Part shown: one piece after another, positions 52,699-64,000 of the stretch
How the letters are laid out: each line of letters begins with the position of its first letter
How positions within the stretch are numbered: position 1 is the stretch's first letter
Assembly: GCF_963576545.1 (NCBI RefSeq)
Contig: NC_083644.1
Location: 23,945,893 to 24,009,892 of the forward strand
Source: Limanda limanda
Taxonomy: Eukaryota; Chordata; Actinopteri; Pleuronectiformes; Pleuronectidae
DNA: 64,000 nucleotides
Direction of reading: 5' to 3'
The notes under the pieces: model-generated
What the model was told of the DNA's origin: nothing
What the model saw: only the letters and a program-made list of their open reading frames with translations
The model's database searches: none
Position numbers and translations under genes: made by a program

Positions 52699-55600
52699 AT
52701 GCCGAATTCATCAGAAGTGCAAGGAGGGAACCTGTCTGGGCCAGAAGAGCCATCAGGGCAGCAGAGGACAACTGATGGGGAGGAGGGCCGCGGCCTGATC
52801 AGCTCCCTGGCCCGGGACGCCGCCAGAGCCAGGAGGGCTTCCAGCGTGGAGCTCCAGCTGCCGTGGACCTGCCCGGTCACTCACTCCAGAGAGAAGTTCT
52901 ACACAGTGTGCTCAGACTATGCTTTCCTCAACCAGGCTGCTTCGGTGTATTGTCCCCCGAGCACAGCCAGGGACGATGCACAGAACAAGCAGGATGAAGG
53001 GTCCACGCTGATGAAGACCAAACCCTCAGTTGACTTTAGCTCTTGTGGGGCCCATGTGGGATCAGACGGGGACTATGAAATGGAGCAAGGGTCCTCTGGC
53101 AACACCAAACCCATTCTGGCCTGGGAGATCGACACAGCAGACTTCGATGCCGTGCTTATGAGAAATATAAGAACAAGTAAGAAAGATCTCCTAACTGAAG
53201 TCTGTGATATGAATTTATCCAATTTGTCAGTAAGACAATCTCACACTGTATTCCAGGCAATGTGAAGAAATGCAGCACCAAGAAGATGAAGTCATCGGAC
53301 AGACCCAGCCGCAATCTGCAGGACATTCCTCCTCATGCCTCCACGGAGGAGATCAAACAGAGAAAAGTGCTAGACCTCAGAAGATGGTAATGTTCCAACA
53401 TTTTTGAATTAATGCACAGTAAACTATTGCAGATGCACATACAGGAAACCATAACTTGTACTGGAGAATGCAAGGACAGGAGTTATATTAAACCTGATTT
53501 AGTCAGGCATTTTGGTAAACATGCACTGTTTTCTCTTGTTATTCTTTAGAGACTTTATACTGGAGAGGACAATATTGCATCACATTGTTAATGTGATATA
53601 CTGGTTTACTCTGTGGATCTGTTTATTATCTCAGGTATTGCATCAGTCGGCCCCAGTACAAGACTTCATGTGGAATCTCCTCTTTGGTGTCCGTTTGGAA
53701 CTTTTTATACAGCACTTTGGGTGCAGGAAGGTGAGCTGCACATTGTGTTCTCTCTCAGATTTCATGTAAAAATGCAGCTCATGACAAAGTAAGGTAGGTA
53801 CAGTGTGTTCATTGGTTTCCTTCTTGACATTAAAATAAGTCACACCCCTCAGTTAGATCTGCTTTGAACAGAACTTATCAATAAAGTTGATGCTCTAGAC
53901 CAGACTGTGTCAGACTCACACCAGCAAATGAAATGTGAAAGAAATCTCAGTTACAAACTGATAAAAACATTGAGGAATAACTAAACTGAGTTAAAAATAA
54001 TTCAGAATAGTGCGCTCTACTCTTGTTTAGAAATTGATAATTTCCTAAATAACCCCTGTTCACAGCAGGAGATCCTCCGCAACATTTCACCAGCGAGCAC
54101 GCTATTTGATGACGTCTCTAACATGCAACAGAAACAAAAAATTTAAATACTTTTATTGCCTGTTTTGTAATATTAGCAATATGGATATTGGATACATACA
54201 ATGGATACATTCAACTCTAAAAATCTTGTCATCAGACCAGACAGCAACACAGTGTTCCCTGAGAGCCGGACATGGTAACTGTCGTCTCTACAGCTTCTGC
54301 AGCTGTCAGTGGACATGATGGAAAAAAAGGCGGTTAGACGCACCATGGACATGAGCCAGTACTTGTTACTCCAGCTCCAGATCAACAGCTGTTCCCTCAG
54401 GTCCCAGAACACTGCTCTCTTTCAGTCAAAAAATGTAGGACCCGTCAATCAACTGTTGATGAGACAGATCGAAATCAGCGTGATCTGAAAGCGGTTGTTC
54501 TGTTCTATTGTTCTGGATTAGTTTCCTGTCATGTGAGATGATTTGCATATTTTCTGTTGCACTGAAGTTGCAGTCGCTTACTAATATGTGCACCTTTATT
54601 TGTGTTTCCAGTCTCCCACCCATCTCTCAGGAGGAGGCTCTGCATATTCTTGGCTTTCAGCCGCCTTTTGATGAAATAAAGTTTGGTCCTTTCACCGGAA
54701 ACGCTACTCTTATGCGGTACACAAACGTCTCCTTTGGCCTTTTAAAATATTCACTCCATCTCAGGAAACATACCCCAACTCCTTAATCAATGCTTCTGAT
54801 CTTACAGGTGGTTCAGACAAATCAACGAAAACTTCAGAATGAGAGGCTGCTCCTACATCCTGTACAAACCCCATGGAAAACACAAGACTGCAGGAGAAAC
54901 AGGTTAGTCTCACAGCCCCCTCCCATATATCTGCTCATAAAGAGCTTAAACAAGTAATAGCTGCTCTAATCTTTTCAGCGGAAGGAGCGTTGATGAAGCT
55001 GACCCAAGGGCTGAAGGACGAGTCCATGGCCTACATTTACCACTGTCAGAACCACTACTTCTGCCCTGTGGGCTTTGAAGCTACACCACTCAAAGCAGCA
55101 AAAGCTTACAGGTAGGTCCACCTCTGATTATTGTCATTGCAGAGTGTTGATTAGTTTTGTGAATCATCAATTAGTTGTTTAGACCCTCACTTAGTACCAC
55201 ACATAAAGTATGGGATATTATGCCCCTGCGTGACCTATGATAGTGTGTTTGAGGTCCCACCTGCACTTATACATCCGTCAACTATAGCTACTTCAGATCG
55301 AAGTTAGCTCAAGTTTGTCGAGGGGTTATTTAAGCTTGAGCCTGATTCCATGGTGAGCGATACCCAACCACAACCTGAGCTAGCTGCTCATCATGAAGAT
55401 AATTACATGCTGGACATCCGACTGTATATTCACGGTTTGTCGGAGGATGACCAGGAGACGTTGGACCAGTATAGTGCTGCTACTGTGGCAGTTAGCCAAA
55501 ATGACTGTTGAACTCTCAATGCTGCCGTGCAGCTGACAAACTGGTCGTGTTGTGGTATTTTCCTCCTGAGCCGACATTGGTAAAGAACCTCTTGCCCATG

Positions 55601-57509
55601 TTCCCCGACTTTGTTTCGGAGGTGACCTCGACATAGAACAAGCTGCCGTCTACCCATGTCTCAAATGGACAATTTTTGGATTTGGATGAAGCTGAGAGGA
55701 CTGGTTTGGTCAATTCCTGACCTATGGAACCAACTCTGCCCACTCATCCAGCCGTGTCCCTTAAGCACGGTGTAGGCGGACCCACAACCCTCCCATCAGA
55801 GTACAGCAAGGTTCTGTGCTACGCAGCTTGATAATATTTATCGAGATTAAGCTGGAACCCCTTGTTCGCTGAGCTCTGTCATCATGCTCCAGATCCATCA
55901 GGCAATGTGTCTGGGGGCATTAGATTAATTTCTGACTGTCTCACTGCGCAGCGCTCTCCTTGACCTGAGGGATGGTCCATGGTGGTGACACAGCTGTAGC
56001 TTATTCTGTCTGATGTTCCACACAGGGACACAGTGGTTTATGGTAGCCATATATCTGCCTGTCATGTTGGCTATGAGCTTTCTATATGGCTATATGTGTT
56101 GTTAAGATTGTCAGCCGGCCGAGGTTAGTGATTAAATGCAGCATCCCCTCAGGGGATTTGTCTGCTTGAGGACCTATGCAGTTCTTCCTTTGAGCATATT
56201 GAGTTTGCAGATATATAATTTATCTCATACAAGAGTGATTTTCCCCTCGCTTAGACTTCTGCGAACTGGGTGTCAACGTTCATGCTTTGTCTGTGCACCG
56301 CTCGTGTACCCAGCTCTCTCCTGATGGCTCCAAGGTTACAGAAAAAAGACTGCTGTCAACACAATTGAGAAATGTTCACAGTCAAGCCTCTCTCTCCTTG
56401 AATTGTCTGAGCTCTGCATGTTCTTATTAACCTTGATCTGTTTCTCAACCTTTGAATTTGATGTTATATAGTTGTTTAACTGTTTGACTGTATAAACACT
56501 GTATAAATAACAGTTTATAAACAGACAAGTTGTTCTCTGCTGTGCAAAGGGGCCCTCTACCCACAAATGAAATGGAGCACTGGATTCTCATCGGAGAGCC
56601 CAGCAGGAAACACCCAGCTATTCATTGTAAAAAGTAAGCTGTTTCTTCTCAGTCTCTGCTGAAGTTTATCAGCACTGTTGTTGAGATGAACATAGCTCAG
56701 CATTGTTATTTTCTGAAAAAAGATTCCGATAACCAGCCCTAATATTGTAACCATCCAAGGTAGACTTACCACAAGCTATGAGATTGTGAAACAATGTTAT
56801 AAAATCCCGTAGAAGCCAAATGTCTGTATAATATCAACTGTTTTATTCACAATGTCAAGAAGTACTACACTACCCACAATCCTCAAGTGTAAAAGTGACG
56901 TCTCTTATCGGTAGAGCTAGCTGTTTCCATGGAAATGTCTACTACAACTATGAAAATCATGTTGGCGTAGCAAAGTTGGCGGTCACCATATCGCTCTGTA
57001 ACATGAAACCACTCTTTTCAGGTGGCTGGACATTGTGACTGACCTCAACACACAGAACCCAGAATACCTGGACATTCGTCACACAGAGAGGGGGATCCAG
57101 CAGCGCAAAACCAAAAAGGTTCCTCCCCTCACATCTGTTGTTTTTAATGTTGTTCTTTAAGTAAACACATGTGGGATAGAACTAACAGACTCTCCCTGGC
57201 TCACAGGTGGGCGGCAACCTGCACTGCATCATGGCGTTCCAGAGGGTGAACTGGCAGAAGCTCGGCCCCTGGGCAATGAATCTGGAGAACCTGCGCCACG
57301 ACTTTCGCCACTCCAGCCCGGAGCGGGCCCACGGACACGTCTCAGAGGACACGGAGGAGAGTACGTCGAGTAAACGCCTGGCCCACCTGGGACGCTCGCA
57401 CAGTATGGGAAGTCAGAAAGACACCAGCTGGAAACGCCTGTCCAACACCACAGAGTACAGACGGAAGAGCTCCCCTAACAGCGAACTCCAAGAAGACATC
57501 ACAGACTGA
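52699..57509 (+). CDS. bivm: basic, immunoglobulin-like variable motif-containing protein
   Basis: Conserved vertebrate protein of unclear biochemical role. Nine coding exons: 52699-53176, 53257-53386, 53635-53730, 54612-54716, 54808-54902, 54979-55111, 56550-56633, 57022-57118, 57207-57509; 1521 nt, 506 residues. A 79-nt non-coding leader (52620-52698) precedes the ATG in its exon. Recognisable segments: [131 protein letters not shown]. The N-terminal 150 and C-terminal 70 residues are low-complexity and variable, the tail rich in Ser, Arg and Lys. All splice phases close and no damage is seen. Head to head with the nucleoside hydrolase, tail to tail with the methyltransferase. In mammals BIVM neighbours ERCC5; ERCC5 is not seen in this window. 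Confidence 0.95.
55112..56549 (+). other. bivm: bivm intron 6, unidentified repeat-like DNA
   Basis: 1.4 kb, more GC-rich and less AT-biased than other introns here, with runs of sense-like sequence broken by stops on both strands (55380-55743). It looks like an eroded coding element, but I cannot assign a family. Confidence 0.35.
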
Positions 57510-59128
57510 AAAGGTTCAGCGGGACATACAGGGGAGGACGAAATAACCGACATTATAACACAATTCAGTATCCTTAAGATACAGTTACAGATAAAGTCTG
57601 GGTTTGTTCTGTATTTATTCGTCGATAAATGTAAAACAAAAAACAATCAGTCCATATGTCTGTACGTTCTGCCTTCCGTTTGTGGCACTGAACTCAAAAC
57701 CCATAAGTTCATACTGAAGATGTTAACCTTTAAAAAATGCACCACTTATATATGGTTTCAAAACTTAATGTCCTACCACAACTGGGCCTTGTAGTTTCTA
57801 ATCAAACTATATTTAAACAGAAGTAGAATAAGAACAGAAAAACTTAAAGCAGTGGATTAATACAGTTAATGCTCTTGCGGGTATTCCCCCCCCCCCCCCC
57901 CCCCAGCACAATGGCAAAAATAAAGTACACTGTTTGTTATTATGAACTAACATTTGACATATCTGAGCAATAACAGAGTTCTGTGTACAAAGGCATGAGT
58001 TCTGGATACACAAGCATTTCTTGTTCGGAGGATAAATGTTGGGATTTGTTATTAACAAGAAAAATACAAAATAACACCAGACTTCTCTTCTTTTAATATT
58101 AACTTAAGCTTTAGATTCAACTTAGCAGTCAGTTTGAGGCTGTAATCTTGTTTGCATTGAATTTAATCAAATATTCTGTGGAAGCTAGTGTTGGTGAGGG
58201 TCTGTAAACAACCATATACAAGTCACAGCTACACAATCAGCTACACAAGTGCCCCTTATTTCCTGTCTGGATTGCTTGAGCATCAGTTTCAAATAGTGCA
58301 GTCTTTCTTTAAAATCCTGGTGACGCATTGCAAACAGAAGAATACTTCAGTGTTAAAGAGAGACAGTAGATATCTCCTGACCCAAACATTAAACCCTTAA
58401 AAATGAAGATCAGTGAATCAACACTTCTTAAAACATTAGGAACACGGGGCTACAGCACTGGAAGGTGATTCTTTTATTTTGTCCACCTGTGTATTTACAT
58501 TCCCATGTGACAGTCACACTACAGGATTATTTTCATTTGATCAAACCCATTTCTTTGTGTTTAGTTATGTTTCCGTCACATCGTCTTTACCTCCCTGCTT
58601 TGATACTGTATTAGAGTTCATTATATTCAACTCATGCTGTCTTAGGAAACATGACAATGACATATTTAGCTGTGAATTCAGATCAAAGATCATCCCTTCA
58701 TATTCCATAGTAGAGGTACAGTGAGTGGGCTTGTTTTGTGCCTGACGTACAGTGGTTTGTTCAGTGGAAATTCCGTCCAGTCCCAAATGTTGTGAAAGCA
58801 GCTGTTGTGCTTAGTGAAACCTTCAGTGAGACCCTTCCAGTTTTTAAAAGACGGGATCTGTACAGAAGTGATGGTGGAATCCTTCACGCACCTTAAAACA
58901 AAATGTGAACGACTCCATGTTTTTATTTTTTCTGTTTATGTACAGATTTAATTTATTCTTACACTTTTACCAAGAAGGTCTTTGTCTTTGTCCCAATACA
59001 GATGTCATCGTGTACCCACATGGTTTTGATGTAGTGGTTTATTTAATTTATTTTACAATAAATGAAGATTTTTACAAACTCCCAGAGCAGACGTCTTTGT
59101 CTTTGTCACTGTTACAGTTTCAGTCCAG
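57510..59128. other. bivm / methyltransferase convergent 3' flank
   Basis: bivm 3' UTR, a run of 19 C at 57886-57904, and a candidate AATAAA at 57919-57924. A minus-strand AATAAA (59047-59052) may end the methyltransferase transcript. No coding signal. Confidence 0.55.
57886..57904. repeat. C homopolymer (19 nt)
   Basis: Uninterrupted run of C in the bivm 3' flank. Exact length is uncertain because homopolymers are error-prone. Confidence 0.9.
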
Positions 59129-62100
59129 TCACACTGCAGAGGCTGCAGAGGCACAACTTCCTTTTAAATGTTGTCGTAAATCTTTAATGTGAGCAGGACC
59201 AATACGGCAGCAGCCTCCTAATGGACACAGAGAGAGAGAGAGAGGAGCTCTTCAGAGTAAAAGACTGATGAAAAAGACAAAAGAGAAGAGAAAACAGCTC
59301 TTCTTACCTATGAAAAAGGCACCTTGCTTCATCCATGTATGACTGAGTTCAAGTATTGATGCTGATGTTTTTCCTGGAGTCATCCACCTTTGTAGGAAAA
59401 AAGAAACGGATGTTGTTGTGTGCCTCTGTGCACATTGGAAAAGTCAAATTGTATGTATAGTAACTAAAAGTATGTTTTTCTTCACCCTAGTCAAGGGTTT
59501 AAGACAGAGGATGTCACACCTTGTACAGATTGTTGAGCACTATGAGGCAAATTGTGGTTTGTGAATATGTGTCTGTTAGTGTGTGGCATTGTTTAAAAAA
59601 GCCTAAGGGAAATTGCTGCTATTCACATCCTCACAAATCAACATTCTGAGACGTCGCTGGTTGCTGCACTATCTGCCTCAAATCTGTTTTTTTAATTTTG
59701 TTTAGAATAAAAATTGAAAAAAACTTTATGTTAACACACGGAGGAAGTTGAAAGTTGATTGGATGGAAGCTTGTCAAAAAAATCGAAAGACAGACTGAAA
59801 GAAATCTGAACGATATGTAAGATTTCTCATTGGAAGGTCACAGGGCTCAGTTAAATTAGATTTCTTCTGATCATTTTATTTTAACTATATTCTGATACAG
59901 AGAATTATGAAATATTTTATTCTCTTTTTTCCTAAATATGAAGCTGCAAAGAGCATGGTTGGGTTCAAATGAGTTCAAATAAGTAAACAAGTCAGAGAGC
60001 AGCCTCACTAACATCTTTGTATCTCAAGTTTCCTTTAAGGGATTTCCTGACTATCCTGTTGTAAGATGCTGTATTATTTTCAGGGAAAGATTCTCAGTCT
60101 CTTATTCACCAAATGGAAAGAGATCCTTAGTTCGGGATCTGTTTTCAATCAATAGCTCAAATGTTAAAACGCATAATGACTGATACAGGGGTAATTAGCT
60201 ACTATGGAGGTGAGGAAAACATTGCCTTTACACAAGAGCCCAATTTTTCCTTAATCTCTATATGCGTTTGACATCACGTCACATCTGTTGATAAAAACAC
60301 AGAGGCTATTAAAGCTGTGACTTTTTCATTAAAACTCCATAGCTGTTCAAATTCAGGAGCTGCATCCTTCGGGGATGTGTCTACTTGGCCTAAAAACACT
60401 GCCTCCTTCGTGGGCCCCACTGAAATGAGATGGTCTGGTCTACAGAAAAGGATTGTGGTTGCCTAGCAACAGAGCTGGAGTTGAACATTACGAAATCATT
60501 TTAATGCCCCTTGTTTTTTTTAACACGTGTACTGTGAACTGTTCCGGTGAGATGCAGCCTGATCCTAACGTGCTTGAGTATCAGGATCGTTACTTGCCAG
60601 TCCCATTATGTCTTTGAAAATGGTTTGTCACTGAAGCCCAATGAATCCTGGGATAGGCTGGGCCGTGAAGGATGCTTTGTTTCTCGTGGATGGAAGGATT
60701 AATTTCTCAGCTGCATTTGAAGGAGGCTTTAAAATGGGATGGTCTTGCCGCTGTGACGTAATCAGTCTTTAAATGCAGCCCCTGAATTAAGACCCAGCTC
60801 ATGACTTTGGACTCACCCCTGGTCAGTGTCCCACTCCTCTCCACTGTTGGGGTAGACCAACCAGCTCATATCTGGGCTCAGCAGGGAGCCTGCAGAGTCC
60901 AGCAGCGGCTCCACCAGTGCTGGAGAGCAGCAGTTGACTCCTACAGCGACCAGTTGTGGGGATCTGTTAGCAATCTTCACTGTGTCTGTGAACAGGCTGC
61001 CGTCTGATATACACCTGCAATCCTGAGAGTTTTTGTACAGACCATGAGTCACTTTAAAACACTAATGGATCAACTTTATACTCTTCATGTACAAGGTTAC
61101 CTTACAGGAGAAGGAGAGCCAGGCTTTGGTGTTGGGAAACTCTCTCAGCAGCTCCACCAGAGCCTCCGCCTCTTTGATACTTGGGATTGTCTCAAAAGCA
61201 ATGAGGTCAGCTCCTGCTGCTGCTAGGCAACCAATACGTGGCCGATGCCATTCTTTAAGTTCCTTCAGGGGGAAAAAGCAAACCTGAGATTCTGAAAATC
61301 AAGTTAATAACACCATTATCAAGTTACAGTCACCTCTACCAAAGAGGTTATGTTTCATGTTTCATCCCTGTGCATTTTCTAATTGTGAGCAGGATTATGC
61401 AAAAATACTGCATAAATCTCCATTAAACTTGTTGGAAGGGGCCTGGGTCTGGGAGGAACCCTGTTAATGAATCTCAAGCAAGAATTAGGCCCATTGTGTG
61501 AGATCAGGGTTGGTGTCAGGGTCTGGGCAAGGGGAGGAGTTTTGAAGGGGAGGTTGTTTAAGGTGCGGCTGTAAATCCCTTTGTTTGAGAACAGGTTGCT
61601 ATGCACCAGTATGTTTGCTTAAATTTATTGTGCCAATTGTTTTAAGAATTTATTTCTACCCTTTGTTTTATGTCCGTCTATTATGCACCGTAAATCACTT
61701 TATGTTTTTGAAGTTAACTAGTTCCTAATGGCCCCTAACGTTTGTGGTGATAGTGAGAGAAATGTGTCTTCAGATGCTTTGATGACATAATTTATGTAGG
61801 TAACTTCCTGAATATTTTTGAATTTGTTTAGGTAGGCATGGTAATGAGTTATTTTATGTTGTTTATTAAGTAAAAAAGCATCCATCCATTCATCCCTCCA
61901 CCTATTGTGTATCCTTTAAACTACCTGAACTCGATTCAGTACCTACAGGAAGTTTATAAATTTAGTCTTTTTCAAACACATTACATTTTGGTGCAGATGT
62001 GGATTAAAGCGCAGATCCAGGAATTTGTGACAAATAAATCACATAGATTATCAGACCACTTCTCTTTTCTTTTATTTCTACAATAAGAACAGGCAATCAT

Positions 62101-62762
62101 GTGAAGGTGGAGTTATGCACTAGTGTAGGTGCCATTCAGGTTCTGTATGTGTCAACTTCACACAGCATCGATAATGACTTTAAATGAACCAGTATGAGCA
62201 CAGTAAGAAGAACCACTCACCTCAATACTCATCTTCTCTGCATACGCCCCAGTGTACTCTGAACCATCATGCAGAAAAGCCCCGTATGGTCCAACAGAGC
62301 CGGCCACCAGGGGACATTTTCGCTCTGAAGAGATAAACAAATCACAACATTCAAATAGCACAGAGATGCACTGGGTCCACTCAGCTCAGAGGACATCAGA
62401 GTGTCTGAGTCTGTACCTGTTGCACGGCTCTCAGAGACAAATCTCTTCACTGACTCTTTGGCCAGGTGAACACCAGACATCAACAGCTCTCTGGCACATT
62501 CAGAGCTCACGTCCATGTGAGTGATGAACCCTGGGATACTTGCCTGGTATGTGGCTGTGGTGATAACATCAGCTCCACTGCGGAGGAAACTGTGGTAAAA
62601 TAAAAATAGAAAACACATGGTTTCTGCAGTTGATTATTATTTGTACACCTCTATTCTAGTGACTTTGTTACCAGACTATTTCCCGTGGACCCACCTGTAG
62701 TGAGCCTCTCTTATGGCCTCGGGATTAGTGTGCAACAGTCTGGCACTCCACAAAGGATCTCC
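59129..62762 (-). CDS. homocysteine S-methyltransferase (MmuM type), 5' end outside window
   Basis: Cytosolic zinc enzyme family that transfers a methyl group, classically from S-methylmethionine, to homocysteine to form methionine. Exons in transcript order: 62762-62695, 62589-62417, 62324-62221, 61262-61101, 61022-60817, 59387-59308, 59217-59129; 882 nt, 293 residues plus stop. Features in order: [22 protein letters not shown], shortened at the edge; [78 protein letters not shown]; and [11 protein letters not shown]. The zinc-binding cysteines are those in GVNC and GGCC. The usual N-terminal ILDGG-type segment is absent, so at least one more coding exon should lie right of 64000. Phases close across all seven exons. 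Mammalian BHMT enzymes share the fold but not this subfamily pattern. Substrate is inferred from family only. Confidence 0.92.
59229..59244. repeat. AG dinucleotide microsatellite
   Basis: Short AG run just upstream of the acceptor of the last methyltransferase exon. On the transcript strand it is a CT run and may serve as its polypyrimidine tract. Confidence 0.8.
60350..60500. repeat. repeat fragment related to the 60640 element
   Basis: GGAGCTGCATCCTTCGGGGATG and CCTCCTTCGTGGG blocks resemble the 5' half of the element whose later part lies at 60640-60790. Probably parts of one insertion. Uncertain. Confidence 0.35.
60640..60790 (+). repeat. interspersed repeat, copy B
   Basis: Second copy of the family at 29323-29480: AATCCTGGGATAGGCTGGGCC, then GAAGGAGGCTTTAAAATGGGA, then GCCGCTGTGACGTAAT. 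Key blocks are in the same order. Lies in the intron 59388-60816 of the methyltransferase, ending close to the donor at 60816. Confidence 0.6.
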
Positions 62763-64000
62763 CTACGTGTGAGACACACAAGAAGCATCAGTCTATATCT
62801 TAAAACACTGATGATATAAAACGATTAATCCCTTTTTTTGTCTATACAGAGTTGGATGTCTTGGTTTGTAGTGCTGGGCGATATAGGCAAAAATTATATC
62901 AGAATAAAAACTTCATATCAGTCTAATAATTATCAAAACAAATGTATTATTTCTCTTAAATTTTAAGACGGAATTTTGCTCCTGAGTGAAGGTTCTGGTT
63001 TTAAGCTCTTCTTTATGAGCAGAGAATGACAAAGACTTGACAAACAGCAAAATATTTTACAAATCTGAGGTCGATCAATGATATATTATACCTCCTCACT
63101 GTGTTTGCACAAAGCATTGTATTGATATATTGAACCTTTGTTATATTGCTACTGATAAAAATAATATTACAATAATAACTGATATTGTTTATTGCCCAGC
63201 CATATCTACTTGCATATAAACAACCTTTGGACCTTTATCATTGGAAGTGTGAAGCCCTTTATCTTTCAGAGAGGAGAAAAGTAACTACTCTATATTTGCT
63301 TGATTACTTAAGTTAAGTAAAGTATAAGTGGCTCAGCATCATACTTTATTATTGCTTTATATCTTGTCTCCATTAAACAAATGTAAGCAGCTGTAGTTGC
63401 TTTGCAGGGTAACATGAGTTGTACTGCCGAAAAAACATTAAAAAGCAGCATACATGTTGCTGCACCAACAATATTAATAACCCATATTATGCTATATTAA
63501 AGCACTGACAGAGACATTTTGACTGTATAGTGAGTACTCTTACTGTTACTCTACAGCTCTGCTACATTTTCCTATCAATATTAACACAGTTCATTTAGAT
63601 CTAAGAAGTTTTACTTTTAAGATTTACTTCTAATGCTTCACCATCAGATTGTGGTGTTGCCATTTACACTTTAGAGAATGTTCCTAATAGTTCTTTTAAA
63701 AATGTCATTCTACTATTTCACATTGACTGTTACCATTGAAACAAAGCTCTATGCCATATCAGTTTAATCAGTTAGTTCCAGCAGTGTTTACTTAGTCATC
63801 TCAGCCGGTATACAAAGTGCATAATCCTGCATTTGAATTTATAAAGATGCACAGAGATAGTTCTGGCCTTATCACATAAAAACAGCTGGTTATCAACATG
63901 AAACTGTTCAGTGCAGCCTACCTGCATAATAAGATCATACATATTTAAATGTGAACTCCCTCCTGGCTTGGGGGCAAGAGACCCGTGTTTATGTATGGAG
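62763..64000 (-). other. methyltransferase intron running off the window
   Basis: AT-rich with no ILDGG-type first-exon signal. A donor-like CAG|gtaggc edge at 63922 is noted but not accepted as the missing exon. Confidence 0.5.

Noticed and set aside
63922..63995. Possible upstream exon of the methyltransferase ending CAG|gtaggc
   Set aside because: Phase and final Gln would fit, but the sequence lacks the ILDGG-type N-terminal segment expected before GDPLW. The real exon is probably beyond 64000.

Overview
The window is vertebrate nuclear DNA, almost certainly from a ray-finned (teleost) fish. The evidence is multi-exon genes with GT-AG introns, gene products closest to vertebrate proteins, short introns, long microsatellites, and fragments of L2-type LINEs and other fish interspersed repeats. 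There is no bacterial, plasmid or phage content. Gene calls come from reading translated exons and splice phases by eye. No database search was run.

Six protein genes alternate strictly in orientation (+,-,+,-,+,-). (1) 1-4330 (+): the last eight exons of ube3a, the HECT E3 ligase; the 5' part is outside the window. (2) 6455-10339 (-): cnga3, the cone cyclic-nucleotide-gated channel alpha subunit, eight coding exons and 732 residues, with a probable non-coding first exon near 12.0-12.2 kb. (3) 20616-45948 (+): tmem131, 41 coding exons and 1788 residues, the collagen-secretion factor. (4) 47627-50322 (-): an inosine-uridine-preferring nucleoside hydrolase, five exons, with an in-frame TAA at codon 4. 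(5) 52699-57509 (+): bivm, nine coding exons and 506 residues. (6) 59129-62762 (-): a homocysteine S-methyltransferase (MmuM type); its first exon(s) lie beyond the right edge.

In every complete gene the exon lengths add up to a whole number of codons, so the exon models are internally consistent. The genes do not form one pathway. They are a syntenic block: ubiquitin ligation (ube3a), cone phototransduction (cnga3), collagen trafficking from the ER (tmem131), nucleoside salvage, an uncharacterised basic protein (bivm), and methionine/homocysteine metabolism. The ube3a-cnga3 neighbourhood matches the arrangement known from non-eutherian vertebrates.

The intergenic and intronic DNA holds an alternating CA/CG tract, a 225-bp ATGT array, a 34-bp near-perfect palindrome, a TCTG array, two L2-type LINE remnants, several short fish repeats and a 390-bp polypyrimidine tract. 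I found no new multi-gene system. The observations most worth a second look are the early stop codon in the nucleoside hydrolase, the Cys/His pattern in BIVM, the charged-repeat exon of cnga3, and the ancestral ube3a-cnga3 linkage.
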